27,759 nt of DNA from contig JAFVYX010000200.1 of assembly GCA_017500625.1 (NCBI GenBank), forward strand, positions 1 through 27,759, given 5' to 3'. The notes beneath the pieces are model-generated. The model was given only the letters and a program-made list of their open reading frames with translations. It had not been told where the DNA came from and searched no databases. This DNA comes from Clostridia bacterium (lineage in GTDB: Bacteria; Bacillota_A; Clostridia; Oscillospirales; CAG-272). Positions 21,724-27,759 of this stretch are shown piece after piece (the first letter of the stretch is position 1; each line of letters starts with the position of its first letter). Made by a program: the position numbers and the translations under genes.

Positions 21724-22089
21724 ATGAAACGCTTTGTCCGTCCCCTTTCGCTTCTTCTTCTGCTTTCTCTTTTGCTTCTTCTCGTCTCCTGCGGCACGGG
21801 TGCCGACCGCGCCGAAAGACGACTCACCAAGGAGGGCTATACCGTTCTCCGCTACGGCGAGGGCAGCCAAAACCCCCTCTCAACGACCGACAAGGACGTC
21901 AAAACTCTCCTGAAGGCCAACCGCGGCGGCACGTGGCTCAACGTCTATGAGTTTTACGATGAGGCGACCGCCGCCGCCTTTTGCGACGTCTGGCGCGAGG
22001 AATACAAGACCTCTCCCAACATGGCCTGCGAGCGGGACGGCACCACCGTCTATCGCGGTATGCGAAAGGCCTACGAGGTCGTAAAATAA
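21724..22089 (+). CDS. Small lipoprotein of unknown function
   Basis: A 121-residue protein with a leucine-rich signal segment (6-20) and lipobox LVSC, Cys23, so probably lipid-anchored outside the membrane. The mature part has a TKEGYTVLRYGEGS start and a compact alpha/beta pattern. The LNVYEFYDEATAAAFCDVWREEYK stretch suggests a ferredoxin-like single domain seen in many small clostridial lipoproteins. No specific family is recognised. The TAAGGAGGTCGCT ribosome site overlaps the preceding stop codon, indicating coupling to the membrane-protein gene. Followed by a terminator. Confidence 0.8.
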   Translation: MKRFVRPLSLLLLLSLLLLLVSCGTGADRAERRLTKEGYTVLRYGEGSQNPLSTTDKDVKTLLKANRGGTWLNVYEFYDEATAAAFCDVWREEYKTSPNMACERDGTTVYRGMRKAYEVVK

Positions 22090-22106
22090 GAAAAAAGAAG
22101 AAAGAA

Positions 22107-22134
22107 CAAAAAGACCGCTTGGCGGTCTTTTTTG
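22107..22134 (+). terminator. Terminator between convergent lipoprotein and GT2 genes
   Basis: AAAAAGACCGC, loop TTG, GCGGTCTTTTTT (stem 22108-22118 with 22122-22132). Near symmetrical, so it may serve both converging transcripts. Confidence 0.85.
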
Positions 22135-22176
22135 TTTTGTTTTCTTTACATTTTTACTGTTTTCTTTGATACTTGT

Positions 22177-22893
22177 TTACTTTTCGAGGTGCTTGATGCG
22201 CTTTTTCATACGCCGCAGATCGCGCAGCATACGGAGGGTGTCACGCACGACGCGCACGCTGCTTTTGCCGTGGCGCTCTACGGCGACGGGCACCTCACAC
22301 AGGGTGTAGCCGAAATGCTCGGCAAGCAGGATCGCCTCAAAGTCAAAGGCAAAGCGGTCGACCTCGGCGGCCGAGAAGATGCGCTTGGCGGCGGCATTAC
22401 GAAAGCCCTTGCACCCGCACTGTGAGTCGGACAAGCGGAGCCCCCCGAGAAGGCGCAAAACTAAAATGTAGGTGCGACTGACGATCCTTCGCGCGAGGGA
22501 ATATTCGCCGTACCCGTTCTTATGAAGCACACGGGAGCCGACGGCCACGTCGGGCGCGCCCTCAGCTGAGAGGACGTCGTAAAAGGTCTTGATGACGCCC
22601 GTACCGTAGGCAAGGTCACAGTCGGTAAAGAGAACAACGTCACCCGTGGCCTCAAGCGCGCCGCGGCGGACGGCATAGCCCTTGCCCCTATTTTCCTCAT
22701 ACGAGATAAGGCGGACGGCGGGATCGGCGCACTCACGGACGAGAGCGGCGGTGCGGTCGCGCGAGCCGTCGTTCACGCAAAGGATCTCATAATCCCGAAG
22801 GAAGGTCTCCTTCATATAAGAGCCGACCTCACGGAGGGTGGATTCAACGATGCTTTCCTCATTGTACATGGGAATGATGACGGTAAGTTTCAT
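22177..22893 (-). CDS. GT2-family (dolichyl/polyprenyl-phosphate sugar transferase-like) glycosyltransferase
   Basis: A 238-residue GT-A fold protein: MKLTVIIPMYNEE at the start, VNDGSRDRT (about 41-49), ENRGKGYAVRRG, a DxD-type FTDCDLAYG (about 91-99) and QCGCKGFR (about 159). This pattern matches polyprenyl-phosphate glucosyl/mannosyl transferases (Alg5/DPM1-like). There is no C-terminal transmembrane domain, so it is probably membrane-associated. It would transfer a sugar from a nucleotide sugar to a lipid carrier for surface glycosylation. ATG follows AAAGAGGAAAGCC; an upstream in-frame extension to 22950 overlaps the promoter and is rejected. Divergent from dnaA. Confidence 0.9.
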   Translation of the reverse strand: MKLTVIIPMYNEESIVESTLREVGSYMKETFLRDYEILCVNDGSRDRTAALVRECADPAVRLISYEENRGKGYAVRRGALEATGDVVLFTDCDLAYGTGVIKTFYDVLSAEGAPDVAVGSRVLHKNGYGEYSLARRIVSRTYILVLRLLGGLRLSDSQCGCKGFRNAAAKRIFSAAEVDRFAFDFEAILLAEHFGYTLCEVPVAVERHGKSSVRVVRDTLRMLRDLRRMKKRIKHLEK

Positions 22894-22915
22894 GGCTTTC
22901 CTCTCTTTCCCTTTT

Positions 22916-22944
22916 AGTATAGCACAAGAAAAGACGGTTTTCAA
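22916..22944 (-). promoter_or_regulatory. Promoter of the GT2 gene
   Basis: Minus strand: -35 TTGAAA (22944-22939), 17 bases, -10 TATACT (22921-22916), about 25 bases before the start codon. Confidence 0.72.
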
Positions 22945-22997
22945 TTCCAATGCGGTGCATTATGTAAATTTTTTATTACATTTTTCGTCTTTTTCTA

Positions 22998-23026
22998 TTG
23001 TAATATATTTTAATATATGTTATAAT
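22998..23026 (+). promoter_or_regulatory. dnaA: dnaA promoter
   Basis: -35 TTGTAA (22998-23003), 17 bases, -10 TATAAT (23021-23026), in a strongly AT-rich stretch. No clear DnaA box lies upstream of dnaA, so classical DnaA autoregulation at this site is not evident. Confidence 0.75.
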
Positions 23027-23059
23027 AAAAACGTATTATTTTCGAGAAAGGAGATCCTT

Positions 23060-24445
23060 ATGGAAAACGGGCTTACCGAGATCTGCGATGCGGTGCTGGC
23101 TCTCTTGCGTGAGAGATACGCACAGAACGTTTTTGCCGTTTGGTTCCGCGACCTTAAGATGGAGGAGCTGGGAGAGGACAGCGCGGTCTTTTCCACCAAC
23201 GTGGCCTTTAAACTCCGCTACCTTGATTTAAATTATAAGCCCGTCATTGAGGAGTGTCTCTCCACCGTGATGGGGGCCACCTTCACCGTCTCCTTTACCG
23301 TCCGCGAGGGGGATTTTCACCGCCCTGTGTTTGAAAAGGAAGAGGAGGACGAGGAGATCCTCGATGAGGAGCCCCTCAGCATCAACACGAACGACATTCA
23401 AAATCCCCGAACGATCGTGGAGCGCTACACCTTTGAAAACTTCCTTGTAGCCGACTCCAATCGCTTTGCCCATGCCGCCGCCCTGGCCGTGGCACGCTTT
23501 GCCTGCGATAAAACGGCCGAGAACGAGAACCTTTACAACCCTCTTTTCATTTACGGTCGCAGCGGCCTTGGCAAAACGCATCTTCTTTACGCCATAACGA
23601 ACGAGATCAAAAAGAGAAACAACGAGATCCGCATCATCTATAAGCGCGGCGAGGACTTCACCACCGAGCTGATCAGCGCCATGCAGAACAATTCCACCGC
23701 CGCCTTCCGCTCCTACTACCGCAACGCCGACATTCTGCTGATCGACGACATTCAGTTCATTGCGGGCAAGGTACAGACGCAGGAGGAATTCTTTCACACC
23801 TTCTCGGCACTGTATGAGGACGGCAAGCAGATCATTCTGACCTCGGACCGTCCGCCGCGCGAGATCCGTCCCTTGGAGGAGCGCCTGCTCACCCGCTTTG
23901 AGTGGGGCCAGCTGGCCGACATTCAGCCCCCCTCGGCGGAGCTGCGAACGGCGATCATCAAGAAAAAGGCCGCCGAGGCCAATCTTCTCCTGCCCGATGA
24001 CGTCATTGAGTATCTCCAGCAAAACCTGACCGAAAATATCCGCCAGATCGAGGGAGCGATCCACCGCCTGAAGGGCATCACGATGATCACCTCACAAAAG
24101 GTCACTCTCGATATGTGCCGCCGCAACGTGGCCGACCTTCTCCGCACCCCCACCGTCACCCAGGACATCGTCAACCGCATCTTCCGCGTGGTATCGCGTA
24201 AATACGAGATCCACCCCGACGACCTGAAGGGCAACCGCCGCACGCAGAGCATCGCGCGGGCGCGTCACATCTGCATCTACATCGTTCATCAAATGACCGA
24301 CCTTTCGCTTTCCGCGATCGGCGTTCAGATGGACCGCGACCACGCCACGATCATCAACTCGATCAAATGGGTGGAAAAGGCGGTGCGCGAGACCCCCTCT
24401 CTCGAATACGATATTGAAGAAATTATCCGTGAGGTAAGAAGCTGA
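23060..24445 (+). CDS. dnaA: Chromosomal replication initiator protein DnaA
   Basis: A 461-residue AAA+ initiator. Domain I (about 5-75) binds helicase-loading partners. An acidic linker follows (about 88-105, EKEEEDEEILDEE). Domain III (about 115-345) has TFENFLVADSNRFAHAA, Walker A GRSGLGKTH (166-174), Walker B ILLIDDIQF (225-233) and the arginine-finger region RLLTRFEWG. Domain IV (about 350-461) is the DnaA-box-binding helix-turn-helix with the signature QMDRDHATI (423-431). ATP-bound DnaA would bind the boxes at 24460-24564 just downstream and melt the adjacent DUE. ATG 23060 follows AAAGGAGATCCTT; the frame is open upstream to 22838 without a ribosome site. Length is normal. Confidence 0.97.
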   Translation: MENGLTEICDAVLALLRERYAQNVFAVWFRDLKMEELGEDSAVFSTNVAFKLRYLDLNYKPVIEECLSTVMGATFTVSFTVREGDFHRPVFEKEEEDEEILDEEPLSINTNDIQNPRTIVERYTFENFLVADSNRFAHAAALAVARFACDKTAENENLYNPLFIYGRSGLGKTHLLYAITNEIKKRNNEIRIIYKRGEDFTTELISAMQNNSTAAFRSYYRNADILLIDDIQFIAGKVQTQEEFFHTFSALYEDGKQIILTSDRPPREIRPLEERLLTRFEWGQLADIQPPSAELRTAIIKKKAAEANLLLPDDVIEYLQQNLTENIRQIEGAIHRLKGITMITSQKVTLDMCRRNVADLLRTPTVTQDIVNRIFRVVSRKYEIHPDDLKGNRRTQSIARARHICIYIVHQMTDLSLSAIGVQMDRDHATIINSIKWVEKAVRETPSLEYDIEEIIREVRS

Positions 24446-24709
24446 GTTTTCCACATTTTTGTGGATAAATGGGTGGGAAAACCGTGTGGATAACTCACCT
24501 TCCCCTTCTCCCTAAAAACAAGCCTCTCCTTATCCACAGCCAATAAAGAGACGTCTGTGGATAAAACGAGAGCAAAAAAGCCAAGCGGCAAGCGCCTTTT
24601 TTGAGTTTTCCACCGTTTCCCCAGCCCCTACTACTGCTACTAATAAGTTTTATTGTTTTGTTATCTTACATCGCAAGCTCCCCGCGAGCCGAAGGAAAGG
24701 AAGTCCCTT
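24446..24709 (+). other. Chromosomal replication origin oriC (dnaA-dnaN intergenic)
   Basis: 264 bases with no gene. Four exact DnaA boxes (TTATCCACA or complement): 24460-24468 (-), 24485-24493 (-), 24530-24538 (+) and 24556-24564 (-). Near matches are TTTTCCACA at 24447-24455 and TTTTCCACC at 24606-24614. The latter is followed by a C-rich bridge and DnaA-trios CTA-CTA-CTG-CTA-CTA-ATA (24628-24645), then an AT-rich unwinding element to about 24670. Order (boxes, GC-rich spacer, trios, DUE) matches the basal unwinding system described in Bacillus subtilis. The dnaN promoter is probably also here but is not clear. Confidence 0.93.
24628..24645 (+). promoter_or_regulatory. DnaA-trio element of the origin
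   Basis: Six consecutive triplets CTA CTA CTG CTA CTA ATA directly after CCCC and 13 bases downstream of a degenerate box. Trios of this type guide DnaA filament growth on one strand during melting. Confidence 0.85.
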
Positions 24710-25855
24710 ATGAACATCACGTTTCAAAAATCCCGCTTTTTAGAGAAGCTCACGCCCGCCATGGGCACGGTGTCGAGCAAGAACACCATTGCCTCGATCG
24801 AGGGTGTTCTCATTGAGACGGTGGAGGACAGGATCAAGCTTTCCACCTACGATATGAAAAAGGGCACGGTCTCGGAGCTTCTGGCAGTGTGTGTGACAAC
24901 GCCGGGCAGCTTCATTATCAATGCCTCTCGCCTTTCACAGATCCTTAAGGTCATGCCCGAGGACGAGGTCACCCTGGAGGTTGACGATCGCTTCAATGCC
25001 AAGCTGACAAGCGGCGCCTCTACCTTCTCCCTCTTTGCTCTGCGCGGCAGCGATTTTCCGAATCTTCCCGTTCTTTCGGGGGAGCGCGGCTTTGAGATCT
25101 CGGCGGGCGTTCTTAAGACCATGATCGGCAAGGTCATTCACTCGGTGGGTGAGCAGCAGGAGTCGCGCCCTATGCTGGGCGGTGCCTTCTTCCGCATTAA
25201 GGAGGGGAGCTTTGATATCGTTTCCTGCGATAGCTTTACCCTCTCGGTCGTTTCGCGCGCGTGTGACGTGCGTGACATCGGCGTTGTCGAATGCCCCTCG
25301 TTTGAGTTTATCGTGCCGGGCCACGCTCTGACAGAGCTTCTCCGTATTCTGCCCGACGGTGACGAGAGGATCAACGTCTATCTGACGCGCCGTCACGCGA
25401 TCTTCGCGCTTGACGAGATGACCTTCTTTACCCGTCTTATCGACGAGGACTACATCGACTATAACCGCATCATTCCGAAGGATCAGACCATTTTTGTGAC
25501 GGTCGATCGTGCCCGTCTCCTCGAGGGGCTGGAGCGCGCCAACCTGGTGGCCGAGGATAAGAGCCAGTCGAACGGACGGAGCTTTGTCCGCCTTCTGGTC
25601 GAGGACGATCTTCTCACCCTGACCTCGACCTCGGTGTCGGGAAAGGTCTACGACGAGATGCCCTGCACTCACGAGGGGGAGAGCATTGAGATCGGCTTCA
25701 ACTGCCGCTTCCTTATCAACAGCATTCGCGCTGCCGAGGGGAAAGAGGTCAAGCTCACGCTGAAAAACCAAAAGAGCAGTATGACGATCGAGCCCGCGGA
25801 CGAGGACGGAGAAAAATACTTCTATATGGTGCTTCCCGTCCGTATGGCAGACTGA
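24710..25855 (+). CDS. dnaN: DNA polymerase III beta subunit (sliding clamp)
   Basis: A 381-residue protein made of three repeated clamp domains (about 1-125, 126-245, 246-381). It dimerises into a ring that tethers the replicative polymerase. Recognisable pieces are NTIASIEGVLIETVED near the N-terminus, GGAFFRIKEG in domain 2 and NCRFLINSIRAAEG with a C-terminal YMVLPVRM, the conserved clamp ending. ATG 24710 follows GAAAGGAAGTCCCTT; an in-frame extension to 24653 lies in the origin DUE and is rejected. The TGA overlaps the recF ATG by one base. Confidence 0.97.
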   Translation: MNITFQKSRFLEKLTPAMGTVSSKNTIASIEGVLIETVEDRIKLSTYDMKKGTVSELLAVCVTTPGSFIINASRLSQILKVMPEDEVTLEVDDRFNAKLTSGASTFSLFALRGSDFPNLPVLSGERGFEISAGVLKTMIGKVIHSVGEQQESRPMLGGAFFRIKEGSFDIVSCDSFTLSVVSRACDVRDIGVVECPSFEFIVPGHALTELLRILPDGDERINVYLTRRHAIFALDEMTFFTRLIDEDYIDYNRIIPKDQTIFVTVDRARLLEGLERANLVAEDKSQSNGRSFVRLLVEDDLLTLTSTSVSGKVYDEMPCTHEGESIEIGFNCRFLINSIRAAEGKEVKLTLKNQKSSMTIEPADEDGEKYFYMVLPVRMAD

Positions 25856-26955
25856 TGCTCCTCGAAAGAGTTAAGGTCAAAGGTTTCCGTAATATAGAAA
25901 ACGAGGAGGTCTTCTTCTCACCCGGCGTCAATTTCATTTACGGAAAAAATGCCGAGGGAAAGACCAACCTTCTTGAGGCCGTCTATTACTTTTCGCGCGG
26001 AAAGAGCTTTCGCGGCGCTACCGACCGTGAGCTTTGCTCCTTTGGGAGGAGTGGCTTTGAGATCTCGGCCGACTTTTTGGGCGGCGGACGGAGAAAAACT
26101 CTCCTCTACCGTACCGAGGGAAGAGACAAGGTGCGCCTTTATAACGGCGCTCCCGTCGATCGCGCCTCGGAGATGATCGGTCATTTCCGCGCGGTGCTGT
26201 TTCACCCCGAGCATCTTCTGCTCGTTAAGGGAAGCCCCGAGGGGCGGCGCGAGTTTTTGAACGTGGCGATCGCGGGGAACGATCCCTCGTATCTTTCGCT
26301 GTATGCCACCTATGCCAAAATTTTGGAGGAGCGCAACTCTCTTTTGAAGCTGGCTCACAAGGGCGGACCTTTTATAGAGGACGAATTTTGTGTGTGGAGC
26401 GAGCGCTTGGCCGCGGCGGCGGCAAGTATCACCGCGCGTCGCTACGAGTACGTGAGGCGGCTCTCTCCCTCAGCGGCCGCCATTCTCACCTCGCTGTCGG
26501 AGGGGCGTGAAACGCTTACGGTCGGCTATCAATCCGAGGTGTTGGAAAACTCGATCCCCATTTTAAGTGAAATCTATGCTAACCTATATAAAAACGACGT
26601 TAGGCGTGAGATCGCGGCGGGCTTTACCGTCCACGGTCCCCACCACGACGATCTCTCGCTCACGCTTTCGGGGCATGCCGCTCGGGAATTTGCTTCGCAG
26701 GGGCAGCAGCGCTCGATCACCTTGGCCTTAAAGCTTGCGGAGGGAGAGGTCTCGCGGGAGCTGACGGGGGAATATCCCGTATTTCTCTTTGACGACGTTA
26801 TGAGTGAGCTGGACCCCGCAAGACGCCAATTTCTCCTTTCCTCTCTCGAGGGGAGACAGATTCTTGTCACCGCGTGTGACGAGAGGGATCTTTCGGCGGC
26901 GGGCGTGCATCGGATCGCCACACGGGGAGGTCATTATGAAGCTGTGGTTGAGTGA
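25855..26955 (+). CDS. recF: DNA replication and repair protein RecF
   Basis: A 366-residue ABC/SMC-like ATPase that loads RecA with RecO and RecR at gapped DNA. It has FRNIENEEVFFSPGVNFIYG, Walker A GKNAEGKTN (about 30-38), the RecF-type FHPEHLLLVKGSPEGRREFLN, the ABC signature FASQGQQRSITLALKLAE and Walker B VFLFDDVMSELDPARR. Length is normal. The start overlaps the dnaN stop as TGATG with no clear ribosome site, so translation is coupled to dnaN. The S4-domain gene yaaA/rlbA that usually lies between dnaN and recF in Firmicutes is absent. The 3' end overlaps remB by 20 bases. Confidence 0.97.
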   Translation: MLLERVKVKGFRNIENEEVFFSPGVNFIYGKNAEGKTNLLEAVYYFSRGKSFRGATDRELCSFGRSGFEISADFLGGGRRKTLLYRTEGRDKVRLYNGAPVDRASEMIGHFRAVLFHPEHLLLVKGSPEGRREFLNVAIAGNDPSYLSLYATYAKILEERNSLLKLAHKGGPFIEDEFCVWSERLAAAAASITARRYEYVRRLSPSAAAILTSLSEGRETLTVGYQSEVLENSIPILSEIYANLYKNDVRREIAAGFTVHGPHHDDLSLTLSGHAAREFASQGQQRSITLALKLAEGEVSRELTGEYPVFLFDDVMSELDPARRQFLLSSLEGRQILVTACDERDLSAAGVHRIATRGGHYEAVVE

Positions 26956-27193
26956 TGAGGTCTCGGTGAAGCGGTCCTCGATCGTCGGTATCTTCGATAT
27001 GGATACCGCCACGGTGGGAAAGCCCACCCTTCTGACACTTTGCCGCCTTGAGCGTGAGGGAAAGCTCACGGTCACCACGGGGGACGTCCCCGTATCCCTT
27101 GTTCTCTGTGAGGACGGGGGCAAGGAAAGTTTATACCTGACCCGTAACGCTGTGCGTGTGCTTGGGCGCCGCGCCGCAAGACGGGGAATGTGA
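26936..27193 (+). CDS. remB: RemB-like (DUF370) extracellular matrix regulator
   Basis: An 85-residue protein starting [21 protein letters not shown]. The IVGIFDMD segment and later [15 protein letters not shown] match the YaaB/RemB group, small proteins found between recF and gyrB in many Firmicutes. B. subtilis RemB, related to the DNA-binding RemA, affects biofilm matrix expression. The ribosome site GGGGAGGTCATT lies inside recF, so it is translated from the same message. Followed after 29 bases, which contain a GCCC/GGGC hairpin, by gyrB. Confidence 0.85.
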   Translation: MKLWLSDEVSVKRSSIVGIFDMDTATVGKPTLLTLCRLEREGKLTVTTGDVPVSLVLCEDGGKESLYLTRNAVRVLGRRAARRGM

Positions 27194-27222
27194 TCGCCCG
27201 AATGGGCAAAAGGAAGGACACT

Positions 27223-27759
27223 ATGGAAGAAAAGATCATCGGTGAGCAGGCGTATAACGACAGCCAGATCCAGGTTCTTGAGGGCCTTGAGGCGGTCAGA
27301 AAGCGCCCCGGTATGTACATCGGAACGACCTCGTCGGGAGGACTCCACCACCTCATCAATGAGATCGTGGACAACTCGATCGACGAAGCGCTGGCCGGTG
27401 CCTGCAGCTGCATTCGCGTCACGCTGAACAACGACAACAGCGTGACGGTCGAGGACGACGGCCGCGGTATCCCCGACGGTATCAACGAAAAGACGGGACT
27501 GCCGACGCTGGAGGTCGTTTATACCGTTCTCCACGCCGGCGGTAAGTTTGGCGGTGACGGCTATAAGATCGCGGGCGGCTTGCACGGCGTCGGCGCTTCG
27601 GTCGTTAACGCGCTCTCCGAGTGGCTGGAGGTCAAAAACCACCGCGGCGGGAAGAAGTACACCGAGCGCTTTGTGCGCGGCCTCGTGGACCGTCCCTTTG
27701 CCTGTGAGGGGGACACCGACCTGCACGGCCTGACCGTCACCTTTAAGCCCGATCCCACC
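27223..27759 (+). CDS. gyrB: DNA gyrase subunit B (5' part, truncated by window edge)
   Basis: The first 179 codons of gyrB, open to the window end. The GHKL ATPase fold is clear: [18 protein letters not shown], the Asn/Glu-bearing [30 protein letters not shown] and [29 protein letters not shown]. GyrB powers negative supercoiling with GyrA. ATG 27223 follows AAAAGGAAGGACACT. The gene ends outside this window; nothing suggests it is broken. Confidence 0.97.
   Translation, partial: MEEKIIGEQAYNDSQIQVLEGLEAVRKRPGMYIGTTSSGGLHHLINEIVDNSIDEALAGACSCIRVTLNNDNSVTVEDDGRGIPDGINEKTGLPTLEVVYTVLHAGGKFGGDGYKIAGGLHGVGASVVNALSEWLEVKNHRGGKKYTERFVRGLVDRPFACEGDTDLHGLTVTFKPDPT

Noticed and set aside
24565..24605. 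Terminator hairpin after dnaA (AAAAAAGCC...GCCTTTTTT)
   Set aside because: The stem has mismatches beyond the A/T arms and the GC part does not pair well; support is too weak to list.

Overview
The window looks like a stretch of chromosome around the replication origin of a GC-rich, endospore-forming member of the Clostridia (Firmicutes). The evidence is a dnaA-oriC-dnaN-recF-remB-gyrB core, a spoVAC-spoVAD-spoVAE operon behind a sigma-G-type promoter, strong AAGGAGG-like ribosome sites, Gram-positive style TTGACA/TATAAT promoters and a clostridial-type isoleucyl-tRNA synthetase. Several predicted glycosidases suggest a carbohydrate-degrading, possibly gut, lifestyle. That last point, and any placement below class, is inference.

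Layout. (1) 75-5066, minus strand: an operon of three tandem paralogues of a cytosolic TIM-barrel-type glycosidase-like protein with an invariant YDEGGCxCxxCAPWGGNG motif. (2) 5067-5574: no gene; two hairpin terminators and a tandem array of about 104-bp repeats whose relatives recur at 8-74 and 14694-14796. (3) 5575-9294, minus: a 1239-residue lipoprotein with a duplicated N-terminal alpha/beta domain and a right-handed beta-helix, behind a promoter overlapped by a perfect 18-bp palindrome. (4) 9598-14657, plus: ileS, a parvulin-type PPIase and a GT4 glycosyltransferase as one operon. (5) 14794-16601, minus: spoVAC-VAD-VAE. (6) 16726-20220, plus: a DUF975-like membrane protein, then a six-hairpin glycosidase-like protein and an HD-domain hydrolase. 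(7) 20221-20711: no large gene; two tandem, independently promoted small structured RNAs with terminators, which I do not recognise, plus one possible 33-residue ORF. (8) 20712-22893: a DUF2752 protein facing away from a two-gene membrane protein/lipoprotein unit, with interlocked face-to-face promoters, then a GT2 glycosyltransferase. (9) 22998-27759: dnaA, oriC (four exact DnaA boxes and DnaA-trios), dnaN, recF, remB and the 5' part of gyrB.

How it fits together. The right end is the standard replication-initiation block, transcribed away from oriC. Everything left of oriC is copied by the leftward fork, so the minus-strand genes (glycosidase trio, lipoprotein, spoVA) are co-directional. 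The plus-strand block containing the essential ileS is head-on, which is unusual so near an origin.

The strongest candidates for something undescribed are the pair of duplicated small RNAs at 20404-20704, in which paired positions differ by compensatory changes, and the hairpin-bearing repeat family, all three loci of which lie immediately downstream of stop codons of minus-strand genes.
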